Positions 1 through 5,191 are shown, numbered from the stretch's first letter. The stretch: DNA of 5,191 nucleotides from an archaeon (GCA_027348755.1 DAIEOU010000015.1:1-5191), one strand, 5' to 3'. Translations and numbers: made by a program. The notes: generated from the letters alone by a model not told the origin.

Positions 1-650
1 GCTATTTTGTTCGATCAAATGAAGAATTTTTTGAAAAGAAAGCGCGTCTTTTATCAAAGTTTGATGATATAATAATCAACACGGAGATGACTTCTCTTGT
101 TTCCGTTAGTGTCCATGAAAAAATATTTCTTGCTAAAGAGAATTCAGAGCTTCTTACTTTCACTGAATCTATAGAGAGAAATGAGCTAGACGAACTAAGT
201 AGAGCAATACTCATATCATTATACGGTAATTCAAGAGTAAACTTGGCAGCTATGGCCGAAGACAACAAGACTACAGTAGATAAAGTAAGAACTAGGATGA
301 GACAACTCGAGGAAAAGAAGATTATAATAAAATATACAATAGACCTAGATTACCAGAAGATAGGATATGAGTTCTACAAGGCATTTATTTATTTGAAAGA
401 TTATTCTCCTTTGCAAATAAAAAGACTAATGTCTTATACTGAACAGAGTAGCACCATAATAAACATTGTCAAGCAACTCGCACCATGGGACTATGAGTTT
501 GTTGTATTTGCACGTAATTTTCAGGAATATCAGGAGACGTTGAGCAAGCTTACTGCCGCGTTTCCTGACCTGATAAAAAACATTGAGACGGCAGTGATGA
601 GCACAGACATAATATTCCCATGCAAGACATTGATTATTGAGAAAGATTAG
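1..650 (+). CDS. Lrp/AsnC-like transcriptional regulator, tandem-domain archaeal type (5' partial)
   Basis: Predicted DNA-binding regulator; its target and effector are unknown. The frame is open from the first complete codon (position 3) to the TAG at 648-650, so the true start lies left of the window. An ATG at 87 exists, but it falls inside what looks like the end of an upstream RAM-like (Lrp effector) domain (visible pieces YFVRSNEEFFEKK and FDDIIINTE). It also has no TATA box at the usual distance, so I reject it as the start. Nucleotides about 189-335 encode a winged helix-turn-helix with the AsnC pattern: DELSRAILISL, then NLAAMAEDN, then the recognition helix and RMRQLEEKKIIIKY. Nucleotides about 336-640 encode a RAM-like alpha/beta domain (IGYEFYKAFIYLKD, WDYEFVVFARNFQEY, then IKNIETAVM). 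A RAM end followed by HTH-RAM matches the duplicated Lrp proteins of about 330 residues common in archaea. The family call is solid; the full architecture is inferred. Confidence 0.8.
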   Translation, partial: YFVRSNEEFFEKKARLLSKFDDIIINTEMTSLVSVSVHEKIFLAKENSELLTFTESIERNELDELSRAILISLYGNSRVNLAAMAEDNKTTVDKVRTRMRQLEEKKIIIKYTIDLDYQKIGYEFYKAFIYLKDYSPLQIKRLMSYTEQSSTIINIVKQLAPWDYEFVVFARNFQEYQETLSKLTAAFPDLIKNIETAVMSTDIIFPCKTLIIEKD

Positions 651-661
651 GCTTATAAGCC
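650..661 (+). promoter_or_regulatory. TATA box in a perfect 12-bp palindrome, promoter of the GTPase gene
   Basis: GGCTTATAAGCC is its own reverse complement. Its centre (655.5) lies 25.5 nt before the ATG at 681, the distance expected between an archaeal TATA box and the transcription start, so the mRNA is probably leaderless. The box begins on the last base of the upstream stop codon. No Shine-Dalgarno sequence lies between the box and the ATG. Confidence 0.6.
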
Positions 662-680
662 TCATTTTGTTCTGTATATC

Positions 681-1439
681 ATGAGTGGATTTTGGCCTGT
701 CGTTGTAAATGTAATAAAGAATTCTGATGTTATTCTGTTTATAGTAGATGCAAGAATGCCTGAGCTTTCTAGAAATTTTGAGCTTGAGAATAAGATACAA
801 AGATACAGCAAGCCTATAATATTTGTTATAAACAAAACCGATCTTCTTAGTCAGAGTGAGATAAGTGAGCTTAGAAAAAGATATCCTAAAGCATATCTTG
901 TATCGGGTCTAAAAAACCTTGGTTTTAAGAAGCTTAAGGAAGGAATAATGATTATAGGCCATAAGGCTAGGCTAGATACGGTGCGTGTTGGCGTCGTTGG
1001 GTACCCTAATATGGGAAAGTCTGCAGTAATAAACTGCCTTGCGAAAGGTGCAAGGACTAAGGTTTCTAGTGTTGCTGGGACAACTAGAGGAACGCAATGG
1101 GTGCGAGCTGGAAGCTTACGTGTTATAGACAGCCCAGGAGTTATACCTTTCAAGGAAAGAGAAGAAACTCTAGGGATATTAACTGCAAAGAATCCTGAGA
1201 AGCTTGATAACCCTGAAAAAGTTGCACTTAGGCTTATAGCTTTTATTTATAAAAAATATCCATTAAAAGCAGAAGAGCTAATCGGACTTAAAGAAAAAGA
1301 TATAACTCCTGAAAGCGATTTGCTTGAAAGTCTTGGTAGAAAAAGAGGGTATCTGCTTAAGGGCGGTATAGTAGACACAAACAGAGCAGCAATGACTTTG
1401 CTTCGCGAATGGCAGAGAGGCAAAATCTCTCTCGGATAA
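681..1439 (+). CDS. Circularly permuted GTPase, YlqF/RbgA (Lsg1/Nog2-like) family
   Basis: A 252-residue GTP-binding protein whose motifs come in permuted order: G4 NKTD (51-54), a G5-like VSG (74-76), G1/P-loop GYPNMGKS (107-114), G2 threonine in AGTTRG (132-137), and G3 DSPG (150-153). An N-terminal strand SDVILFIVDARMPE (15-28) precedes G4, as in the family. Permuted GTPases of this type act in large ribosomal subunit assembly in bacteria and eukaryotes; a similar role in archaea is inference. The C-terminal 80 or so residues contain the family-like LGRKRGYLLKGG and an end resembling RAAMTLLREWQRGKI. It is short, with almost no basic N-terminal extension before the G domain. The ATG at 681 is chosen because it is the only in-frame ATG after the upstream stop and sits at the right distance from a TATA box. 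The gene converges with rtcB, 9 bp away. Confidence 0.9.
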   Translation: MSGFWPVVVNVIKNSDVILFIVDARMPELSRNFELENKIQRYSKPIIFVINKTDLLSQSEISELRKRYPKAYLVSGLKNLGFKKLKEGIMIIGHKARLDTVRVGVVGYPNMGKSAVINCLAKGARTKVSSVAGTTRGTQWVRAGSLRVIDSPGVIPFKEREETLGILTAKNPEKLDNPEKVALRLIAFIYKKYPLKAEELIGLKEKDITPESDLLESLGRKRGYLLKGGIVDTNRAAMTLLREWQRGKISLG

Positions 1440-1448
1440 GAATCTTTC

Positions 1449-2609
1449 TTAATCTCTGAACTTATCTTCAATTCCTTTCCAGTTTATTAATGGTTTTATT
1501 TTCTTTATTACTTTCACAGAGCTTTTTTGAAGAGACATTACATCTTCAATGTTTTTGTAGACTTGTGGGGCTTCATTCAATGTAGCTTCAGAAACTTCTG
1601 CTTTTATCCCAGACATTGAACTCTTGAAATCATCAAGGGATACTTTTGTTATTGCATCCTTTCTGCTCATTATTCTTCCTGCGCCATGCGATGAAGAATT
1701 AAGAAACTTTTTGTTACCTTTTCCCTCAACGAGAACAGAGCCATCACGCATATTTCCAGGTATAACTCCTCTCTCTTTTTTCTTTGCAGGTGTAGCCCCC
1801 TTTCTATGTATATACAGGCCTTTTTCAAGGACAACGTGATTGTGATTTTTGTTTGTCCATAATACATAGTCTATCTTTTTTTTGAGAGCTTTTTCTATCG
1901 CATTCAATGCATGCCTTCCCATCTCGAGCCTGTTAAGAAGGGCATATTCTAAACATATTTCTTCTGCAGCCATATACTCCTTTCCAATTTCAGAATCTGA
2001 TTTTATTGCGTTAGTAGTTTCTATGTTGTGATTTTTGTTTTTTTCCGCAGAGTATTCCATATAATGGTTCGCTATTCTATGTCCTATTCCTCTTGAGCCG
2101 CTGTGTATTACTAGCCATACTTCTTTTCCAGAGCTTCCAAGTTCAATAAAATGATTTCCTCCACCAAGAGTTCCAACTTGATGTAATGCTGCAGTTTTGA
2201 AAAAATTGAGTAGATTTTTGTTGTTTGGAAGTGAGCGATATTTATCAACAAGCAAATTGAATGAACTAATTGTTTCAGTGCTTACGTCTTCTATTTTTCT
2301 TCTCTGTCCTACTCCTAGAGGTATTCGCTTGGACACCTCGGAATATATCTTATTTGCATTTGTTATTATTTCGCTTGGCTTTACTCCGCGAAGCTTAAAT
2401 GCACATACTCCGCACCCTATGTCAAAACCAACCCATGCAGGAACGACATAACCCTTTGTGGCTATTACAGAGCCTATGGGTGCAGCATATCCTAAATGTG
2501 CATCAGGCATTAATGCGGCTGCCTTAACATAACTCTTTTTTACACATTCGTAAAACTGATTTTTTGTTTTATCGTCAAGATTTTCTGCGTATATGTATAC
2601 TGGTTTCAT
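1449..2609 (-). CDS. rtcB: RtcB, GTP- and Mn2+-dependent RNA-splicing ligase
   Basis: Joins RNA ends carrying 2',3'-cyclic phosphate (or 3'-phosphate) to 5'-OH ends, as in tRNA splicing and RNA repair, through a histidine-GMP intermediate in the cytoplasm. From the ATG at 2609 the protein has 386 residues. Visible family motifs are PDAHLGYAAPIGSV (35-48), GFDIGCG (61-67; metal ligands D63 and C66), GTLGGGNHF (146-154; H153), HSGSRGIGHR (169-178; H169), NHNHVV (255-260), HRKGATPA (268-275; H268) and SHGAGRIMSR (307-316; H308 expected to be guanylylated). All expected metal and nucleotide residues are present. The length matches short bacterial-type RtcB and is well below the roughly 480 residues of Pyrococcus RtcB. 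An in-frame TTG at 2627 would add six residues, but it lies only about 4 nt from the TATA box, so it should not be transcribed; the ATG lies 25.5 nt from the box centre. No archease gene is visible beside it. Confidence 0.95.
   Translation of the reverse strand: MKPVYIYAENLDDKTKNQFYECVKKSYVKAAALMPDAHLGYAAPIGSVIATKGYVVPAWVGFDIGCGVCAFKLRGVKPSEIITNANKIYSEVSKRIPLGVGQRRKIEDVSTETISSFNLLVDKYRSLPNNKNLLNFFKTAALHQVGTLGGGNHFIELGSSGKEVWLVIHSGSRGIGHRIANHYMEYSAEKNKNHNIETTNAIKSDSEIGKEYMAAEEICLEYALLNRLEMGRHALNAIEKALKKKIDYVLWTNKNHNHVVLEKGLYIHRKGATPAKKKERGVIPGNMRDGSVLVEGKGNKKFLNSSSHGAGRIMSRKDAITKVSLDDFKSSMSGIKAEVSEATLNEAPQVYKNIEDVMSLQKSSVKVIKKIKPLINWKGIEDKFRD
1494..1509 (+). terminator. Possible U-rich terminator for the GTPase transcript
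   Basis: A T-rich run (TTTTATTTTCTTTATT) lies about 55 nt past the GTPase stop, antisense to the 3' end of rtcB. Archaeal RNA polymerase can terminate at U-rich tracts without a hairpin. The stretch also encodes lysine/isoleucine codons of RtcB on the other strand, so its composition may simply reflect coding; the call is weak. Confidence 0.25.
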
Positions 2610-2630
2610 TTCATAAAAATGTCTCAAAGC

Positions 2631-2638
2631 TTTATATA
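2631..2638. promoter_or_regulatory. Single symmetric TATA box shared by divergent rtcB and metzincin genes
   Basis: TTTATATA reads as TATATAAA on the other strand. Its centre, 2634.5, is exactly midway between the A of the rtcB ATG (2609, minus) and the A of the metzincin ATG (2660, plus), 25.5 nt from each. An AAA triplet that could serve as the B-recognition element lies just upstream in both readings (2626-2628 for plus, complement of 2643-2645 for minus). No second TATA-like box at suitable spacing was seen in the 50-bp gap, and neither gene has a Shine-Dalgarno sequence. One box serving both directions is inference from this geometry. Confidence 0.65.
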
Positions 2639-2659
2639 CCTGTTTGCATTCGTTAAAAT

Positions 2660-3601
2660 ATGAACTGGCTGGGATATATTTTCATGCTTATGTTTCTTGG
2701 AGCTACATTCTATGGAATAGTTATGATAATGCAACTTGTTCCACAGGCAGCTTTGTATTACACTCCTTATGATGGAAATATATCTCTTCTTCCTGTTTCC
2801 GGAGCGGTGCAGTTTTATCCGGAGATGAGATATCCAAATAATACTATAACTTATACCATAGGAAAAGCTTGTACTGAGTCTAAGGCTGTAAACATAAGGC
2901 GTGCTTTGGACATATTGTCTGCAAACACAAGCCTCGTTTTTATCCCCGAATCTAACGGAGAAATCACATACTTATGTTCTGATATCTCTCCAAACCAATC
3001 AGATGAAAGTCATATAATTGCTGGTGAAGGAGGTCCTACTAAGATAATAAACACGACTACATTTTCAGTAATACTTGCAGGTCAAGTCTCTCTTTATAGG
3101 CCCGAGCGCTGCCAGACTCCTAATATAGCAATTCACGAGACTCTCCACGCTCTTGGATTTGACCATGTTCAGGATCCTACAGATATAATGTATCCTGTGA
3201 CAGATTGTAACAAATATCTTAAACAGGCTACTATCGATGCAATAAACAAACTCTATTCATATCCTTCAGAGCCTGATTTAGCCATAGACAGTGTAAGTGC
3301 TAATCAAACTGGAAGGTACCTTAATTTCCATATAACAATAATGAATCATGGGTTAAAGAACTCTTTAGGTTCAAACCTCACATTATACTCTGATGGAAAC
3401 CCTCTCCGCACATTCATTCTAGGAGAAATAGATATAGGCACAAAGAAGTTCCTTGATGTACAGAATATGTATCTTCAAAGCTCAAGGATATCTAATGTAA
3501 CTTTCCTCATTCAGGCTACTGACGGTCAGGCAGACCTCTTTCCAAAGAATAATTTTGCAAAAATAAACCTCATATACAAGAATTCCTCTCAGGCTCAATA
3601 A
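2660..3601 (+). CDS. Membrane-anchored matrixin-like zinc metalloprotease (metzincin) with C-terminal CARDB-like domain
   Basis: A 313-residue protein. Residues about 4-24 form a hydrophobic N-terminal helix (signal anchor, or a signal peptide with possible cleavage near A30/A31). Residues about 45-200 form a metzincin domain with the full zinc motif HETLHALGFDH (159-169: ligands H159, H163, H169; catalytic E160) followed by a Met-turn IMYP (M177). Residues about 205-307 look like a CARDB beta-sandwich (PDLAIDSV, then IMNHGLKNS, LTLYSDG, ending FPKNNFAKINLIY), a fold usual for cell-surface adhesion. Four cysteines (71, 106, 151, 183) could form two disulfides. There are nine N-X-S/T sequons (N40, N60, N89, N112, N131, N215, N239, N279, N308), fitting an extracytoplasmic glycoprotein. 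No matrixin-type PRCGxPD cysteine switch is present. The substrate is unknown. The start is supported by the TATA box 25.5 nt upstream; the gene diverges from rtcB. Confidence 0.88.
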   Translation: MNWLGYIFMLMFLGATFYGIVMIMQLVPQAALYYTPYDGNISLLPVSGAVQFYPEMRYPNNTITYTIGKACTESKAVNIRRALDILSANTSLVFIPESNGEITYLCSDISPNQSDESHIIAGEGGPTKIINTTTFSVILAGQVSLYRPERCQTPNIAIHETLHALGFDHVQDPTDIMYPVTDCNKYLKQATIDAINKLYSYPSEPDLAIDSVSANQTGRYLNFHITIMNHGLKNSLGSNLTLYSDGNPLRTFILGEIDIGTKKFLDVQNMYLQSSRISNVTFLIQATDGQADLFPKNNFAKINLIYKNSSQAQ

Positions 3602-3616
3602 CGCACTGGGAAATAT

Positions 3617-3624
3617 TATTAATA
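3617..3624 (+). promoter_or_regulatory. TATA box of the C45-like gene
   Basis: TATTAATA is an 8-bp palindrome whose centre (3620.5) is 25.5 nt before the ATG at 3646, matching the other promoters of the window. It lies in the 44-bp gap after the metzincin gene. The gap is AT-rich and no Shine-Dalgarno sequence precedes the ATG, so an independent, leaderless transcript is likely, although read-through from the metzincin gene is possible. Confidence 0.5.
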
Positions 3625-3645
3625 CTCTTACTTACTAAAATTCGA

Positions 3646-4611
3646 ATGCATATTATTAAAGTGAGCGGTAATCATTCTGATCTTGGTCGAAAGCTAGGTC
3701 AAACTCTTAAAAAAGAAATTCGTCATAGGCTTAGAAACTTGCATATAACTGATGAGATGGTAGACTCTTACAAAACTCAACTGAAGCGAATACATTCTAT
3801 GTGTGCAAAGGCATACCCGCACCAAATAGAAGCATTGAGAAGCATGGCAGAACATGCAGATATTGATTATTGGAAGATACTACTCTTAAACAGCCCAGAA
3901 CTTAGATTAACAAAAGACGGGTGCAGTACGATTGTAACAAATGGTATAAATGGAATAAGGATATTTCATAATGAAGATGCTGATAAGGGTGACAGAAAGA
4001 GCGATTTTGTACTGGTCGAATTTTTACATAAAGGAAGAAAATTCCATTTTTTTGTTTATCCTGGAGAACTAGGAGGGACAGCTTTTAATTGGAACTCTTC
4101 AGGCTTGTTTTTTACAGTCAATTATGTTAACTCTGGCAAATCTCAGCAAGGCATTCCAAGATATTTTACGGCTCATGCAATGATATACTCAAAAAGCATA
4201 AAAGAATGTCTATCGATAATTCAAAGACATCCAGATGCAAGCGGGTTTCATTATTACATTGGATTCGGTAAAACAGTTTTGTCCGCCGAGACCTATCGGG
4301 GAAGTGTCAGCCTGAAGTATATACAGGGGATGGATTTTCATACCAATCATTATATTCATAAAAGATTTTCATATTTTGAATCTTATAACAACTCAGATGT
4401 AAGGCTGGGGAGAATTAAACAGCTTCTTAATGAAGGCAGGTATCCCCTGAATATTTTGTTTGATAAGAAAAATAGGCCTGATTCTATATATTCACAGGCC
4501 GGCGATGTTAATCTTACTGTCGCTACAGTAGTTTTTGATACAAAAAACCGTACTATATCTATATATGATAAAACTCCTAGATATCCTATACGCAGATTCA
4601 AACTCAAATAA
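3646..4611 (+). CDS. Peptidase C45 / isopenicillin N acyltransferase-like Ntn-hydrolase
   Basis: A 321-residue protein of the C45 N-terminal-nucleophile family (acyl-CoA:6-aminopenicillanic acid acyltransferase-like). Members are made as proenzymes and self-cleave before a cysteine that becomes the nucleophile. Here the likely site is G92|C93 in KDGCSTIV, giving chains of about 92 and 229 residues. Supporting family features are a start like IKVSGNHSDLGRKLGQTLK, a helical propeptide, HNEDAD (108-113), a GLFFTVNYVNS strand, HTNHY shortly after position 4338, an SDVRLGRIKQLL helix, and a final TVATVVFDTKNRTISIYD hairpin. No signal peptide or membrane segment is seen, so it is probably cytoplasmic. 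Penicillin synthesis is not expected in archaea, so the natural reaction (amide hydrolysis or acyl transfer) is unknown. It has its own TATA box and ends 2 bp from the convergent NTF2-like gene. Confidence 0.85.
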   Translation: MHIIKVSGNHSDLGRKLGQTLKKEIRHRLRNLHITDEMVDSYKTQLKRIHSMCAKAYPHQIEALRSMAEHADIDYWKILLLNSPELRLTKDGCSTIVTNGINGIRIFHNEDADKGDRKSDFVLVEFLHKGRKFHFFVYPGELGGTAFNWNSSGLFFTVNYVNSGKSQQGIPRYFTAHAMIYSKSIKECLSIIQRHPDASGFHYYIGFGKTVLSAETYRGSVSLKYIQGMDFHTNHYIHKRFSYFESYNNSDVRLGRIKQLLNEGRYPLNILFDKKNRPDSIYSQAGDVNLTVATVVFDTKNRTISIYDKTPRYPIRRFKLK

Positions 4612-4613
4612 TT

Positions 4614-4952
4614 TCAATCACCAGACCACTTTTCTATAAGCTTGGATACTTTGTTTCCAGAGAATGAATATGTGCATTCTGTCTGGGTTCTCACGGTTTC
4701 TTTCTCCCTCTTGTACTGAACATCATATGTTACTCGCAAATCTTCTCCGTCAGAAAAACTAATTGGTTTCACCGATAAATCCCTGAATTTTTTCAGTTCT
4801 TCTTTGAAATATTCAGTGAAAGCCTTGGGACCTTCCGTGTGTATCTCGTCGCAAACATATACAAAATCATGAGTAAGCATTGATTCTACAGCAGACCAGT
4901 TTCTTTCTATTTCGGCTTCATACAATCTGCGCCATATGCCTCGATGATCCAT
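4614..4952 (-). CDS. NTF2-like (SnoaL/DUF4440-type) small protein
   Basis: A 112-residue protein whose layout fits the NTF2-like cone fold. Two N-terminal helices (IWRRLYEAEIERNWSAVESM) lead to a first strand HDFVYVCDEIHTEGP, then a third helix KAFTEYFKEELKKF, then three long strands (LSVKPISFSDGEDLR, TYDVQYKREKETVR, TECTYSFSGNKVSK). In the usual SnoaL/DUF4440 pattern a strand carrying F-V is followed by a G and helix 3; TEGPKAF matches this. The fold covers enzymes, binding proteins and proteins of unknown role, and no active site can be assigned from sequence alone. It has no signal peptide. The ATG at 4952 is favoured because a TATA-like box is centred 25.5 nt upstream. The stop is 2 bp from that of the C45-like gene, so the two transcripts very probably overlap as antisense RNAs. 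The family call is moderate. Confidence 0.7.
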   Translation of the reverse strand: MDHRGIWRRLYEAEIERNWSAVESMLTHDFVYVCDEIHTEGPKAFTEYFKEELKKFRDLSVKPISFSDGEDLRVTYDVQYKREKETVRTQTECTYSFSGNKVSKLIEKWSGD

Positions 4953-4973
4953 TTTTGTAATGCGTTATCCTGG

Positions 4974-4981
4974 CTAATAAA
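4974..4981 (-). promoter_or_regulatory. TATA-like box of the NTF2-like gene
   Basis: On the minus strand the sequence reads TTTATTAG, centred at 4977.5, which is 25.5 nt upstream of the A of the ATG at 4952. The intervening 20 or so nt have no Shine-Dalgarno sequence. The match to a TATA consensus is weaker than for rtcB, and the call rests mainly on the spacing. Confidence 0.45.
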
Positions 4982-5012
4982 TCTTATTGCATACTTCGCG
5001 CCTGAAATAACA

Positions 5013-5021
5013 TTTAAATAC
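5013..5021 (+). promoter_or_regulatory. Distal TATA-like box, first copy of TTTAAATAC
   Basis: TTTAAATAC lies 44 bp upstream of an identical copy at 5057-5065. A transcript starting about 26 nt downstream would begin near 5043, giving a leader of about 45 nt before the last gene. That leader would contain two tiny reading frames, ATG at 5043 (MLW) and ATG at 5048 (MVVFKYD). It could be a second promoter or a remnant; the sequence does not decide. Confidence 0.35.
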
Positions 5022-5056
5022 ATTCTTAATGAAAAAGTAAAGATGCTATGGTAGTC

Positions 5057-5065
5057 TTTAAATAC
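5057..5065 (+). promoter_or_regulatory. Proximal TATA box of the right-edge gene, second copy of TTTAAATAC
   Basis: The TTTAAATA core is centred at 5060.5, which is 26.5 nt before a GTG at 5087 and 29.5 nt before the ATG at 5090. This gives a leaderless GTG start or a leader of about 3 nt before the ATG. The nine bases are identical to the distal copy at 5013-5021. Confidence 0.45.
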
Positions 5066-5089
5066 GATTAAGTTGATTGATTCTGGGTG

Positions 5090-5191
5090 ATGGAAACCCA
5101 AATTACCGACGATAGACCAAAAAACTTTTCTTATACAGAACTAAGAGATTTTAGATTAAGAAAAAAGATTTTAAAATTATTAAACGAGTCT
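5090..5191 (+). CDS. Unrecognised protein, 5' end only (cut by the window edge)
   Basis: An ATG at 5090 opens a frame that stays open to the last base, giving 34 residues: METQITDDRPKNF, then SYTELRDFRLRKKILKLLNES. The previous in-frame stop is TGA at 5078-5080. A GTG at 5087, directly before the ATG, is an alternative start better centred on the TATA box at 5057-5065. The visible part is charged, without a signal peptide or membrane segment; RLRKKILKLLNES should form an amphipathic helix. Such a helix is common as the first helix of winged-helix regulators, but 34 residues do not support a family call. Reality as a gene rests on the open frame plus the promoter placement. Confidence 0.55.
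   Translation, partial: METQITDDRPKNFSYTELRDFRLRKKILKLLNES

Noticed and set aside
87..650. ATG at 87 as the true start of a 187-residue single-domain Lrp protein
   Set aside because: The frame stays open to the left edge and its upstream residues look like the end of a RAM-like domain; there is no TATA box at the right distance from 87.
426..800. Minus-strand 124-residue open frame spanning the regulator end and the GTPase start
   Set aside because: It is antisense to two well-supported genes, rich in C, Y and I as expected from a shadow frame, with no motif and no promoter at suitable spacing.
1414..1432. Hairpin AGAGAG-loop-CTCTCT near the GTPase stop as an intrinsic terminator
   Set aside because: The 6-bp stem lies inside the coding sequence, before the stop, and is not followed by a clear T-run; archaeal termination does not normally need a hairpin.
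4907..5101. Minus-strand 64-residue open frame across the intergenic region
   Set aside because: It overlaps the NTF2-like gene start in another frame and spans the promoters; the protein shows no recognisable domain.
5084..5125. Possible C/D box RNA or Shine-Dalgarno at GGGTGATGG
   Set aside because: A partial C-box-like GTGATGG is present, but no CTGA D box or second C/D pair follows. As a ribosome site, GGTGAT overlaps the ATG itself, which is the wrong spacing.
1..5191. CRISPR array, insertion sequence, tRNA, rRNA or att-like repeats
   Set aside because: No spaced direct repeats, transposase, terminal inverted repeats, or cloverleaf with TTCRA-type arm was seen on either strand by eye; a tRNAscan or Rfam search would settle the RNA question.

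Overview
The window reads as compact, AT-rich archaeal chromosome. Three things point to archaea: a tandem-type Lrp/AsnC-like regulator, a CARDB-containing secreted metzincin, and promoters made of TATA boxes about 26 nt ahead of start codons with no Shine-Dalgarno sequence in front of any complete gene. Short genes, tiny gaps and single-gene promoters suggest a small-genome lineage, possibly DPANN (Woesearchaeota/Pacearchaeota/Micrarchaeota-like). That placement is inference only; no rRNA or phylogenetic marker is present.

Layout. (1) Positions 1-650 (+): 3' part of an Lrp/AsnC-like regulator, open through the left edge. (2) 681-1439 (+): circularly permuted GTPase of the YlqF/RbgA-like family, with a TATA box inside a 12-bp palindrome. 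(3) 1449-2609 (-): RtcB RNA ligase, convergent with the GTPase across 9 bp. (4) 2610-2659: 50-bp divergent promoter with one symmetric TATA box exactly midway between the rtcB start and the next gene. (5) 2660-3601 (+): membrane-anchored matrixin-like metzincin with a CARDB-like C-terminal domain. (6) 3646-4611 (+): peptidase C45 / isopenicillin N acyltransferase-like Ntn-hydrolase. (7) 4614-4952 (-): small NTF2/SnoaL-like protein, convergent with the C45 gene across 2 bp. (8) 4953-5089: divergent intergenic region with a repeated TTTAAATAC box. (9) 5090-5191 (+): 5' end of an unrecognised protein cut by the right edge.

How the genes relate. Strands alternate and nearly every gene has its own promoter, so this looks like a run of single-gene transcription units, not an operon. 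RtcB (tRNA splicing/RNA repair) and the GTPase (ribosome assembly family) are housekeeping RNA/translation functions. The metzincin acts outside the membrane. The C45-like and NTF2-like proteins have no assignable substrate. No mobile element, CRISPR array, tRNA or rRNA was seen, and no stretch over 300 bases lacks a gene. The most notable signal is the very regular promoter-to-start geometry (25.5 nt from TATA centre to the start codon for five genes), which implies leaderless mRNAs and settles the rtcB start.
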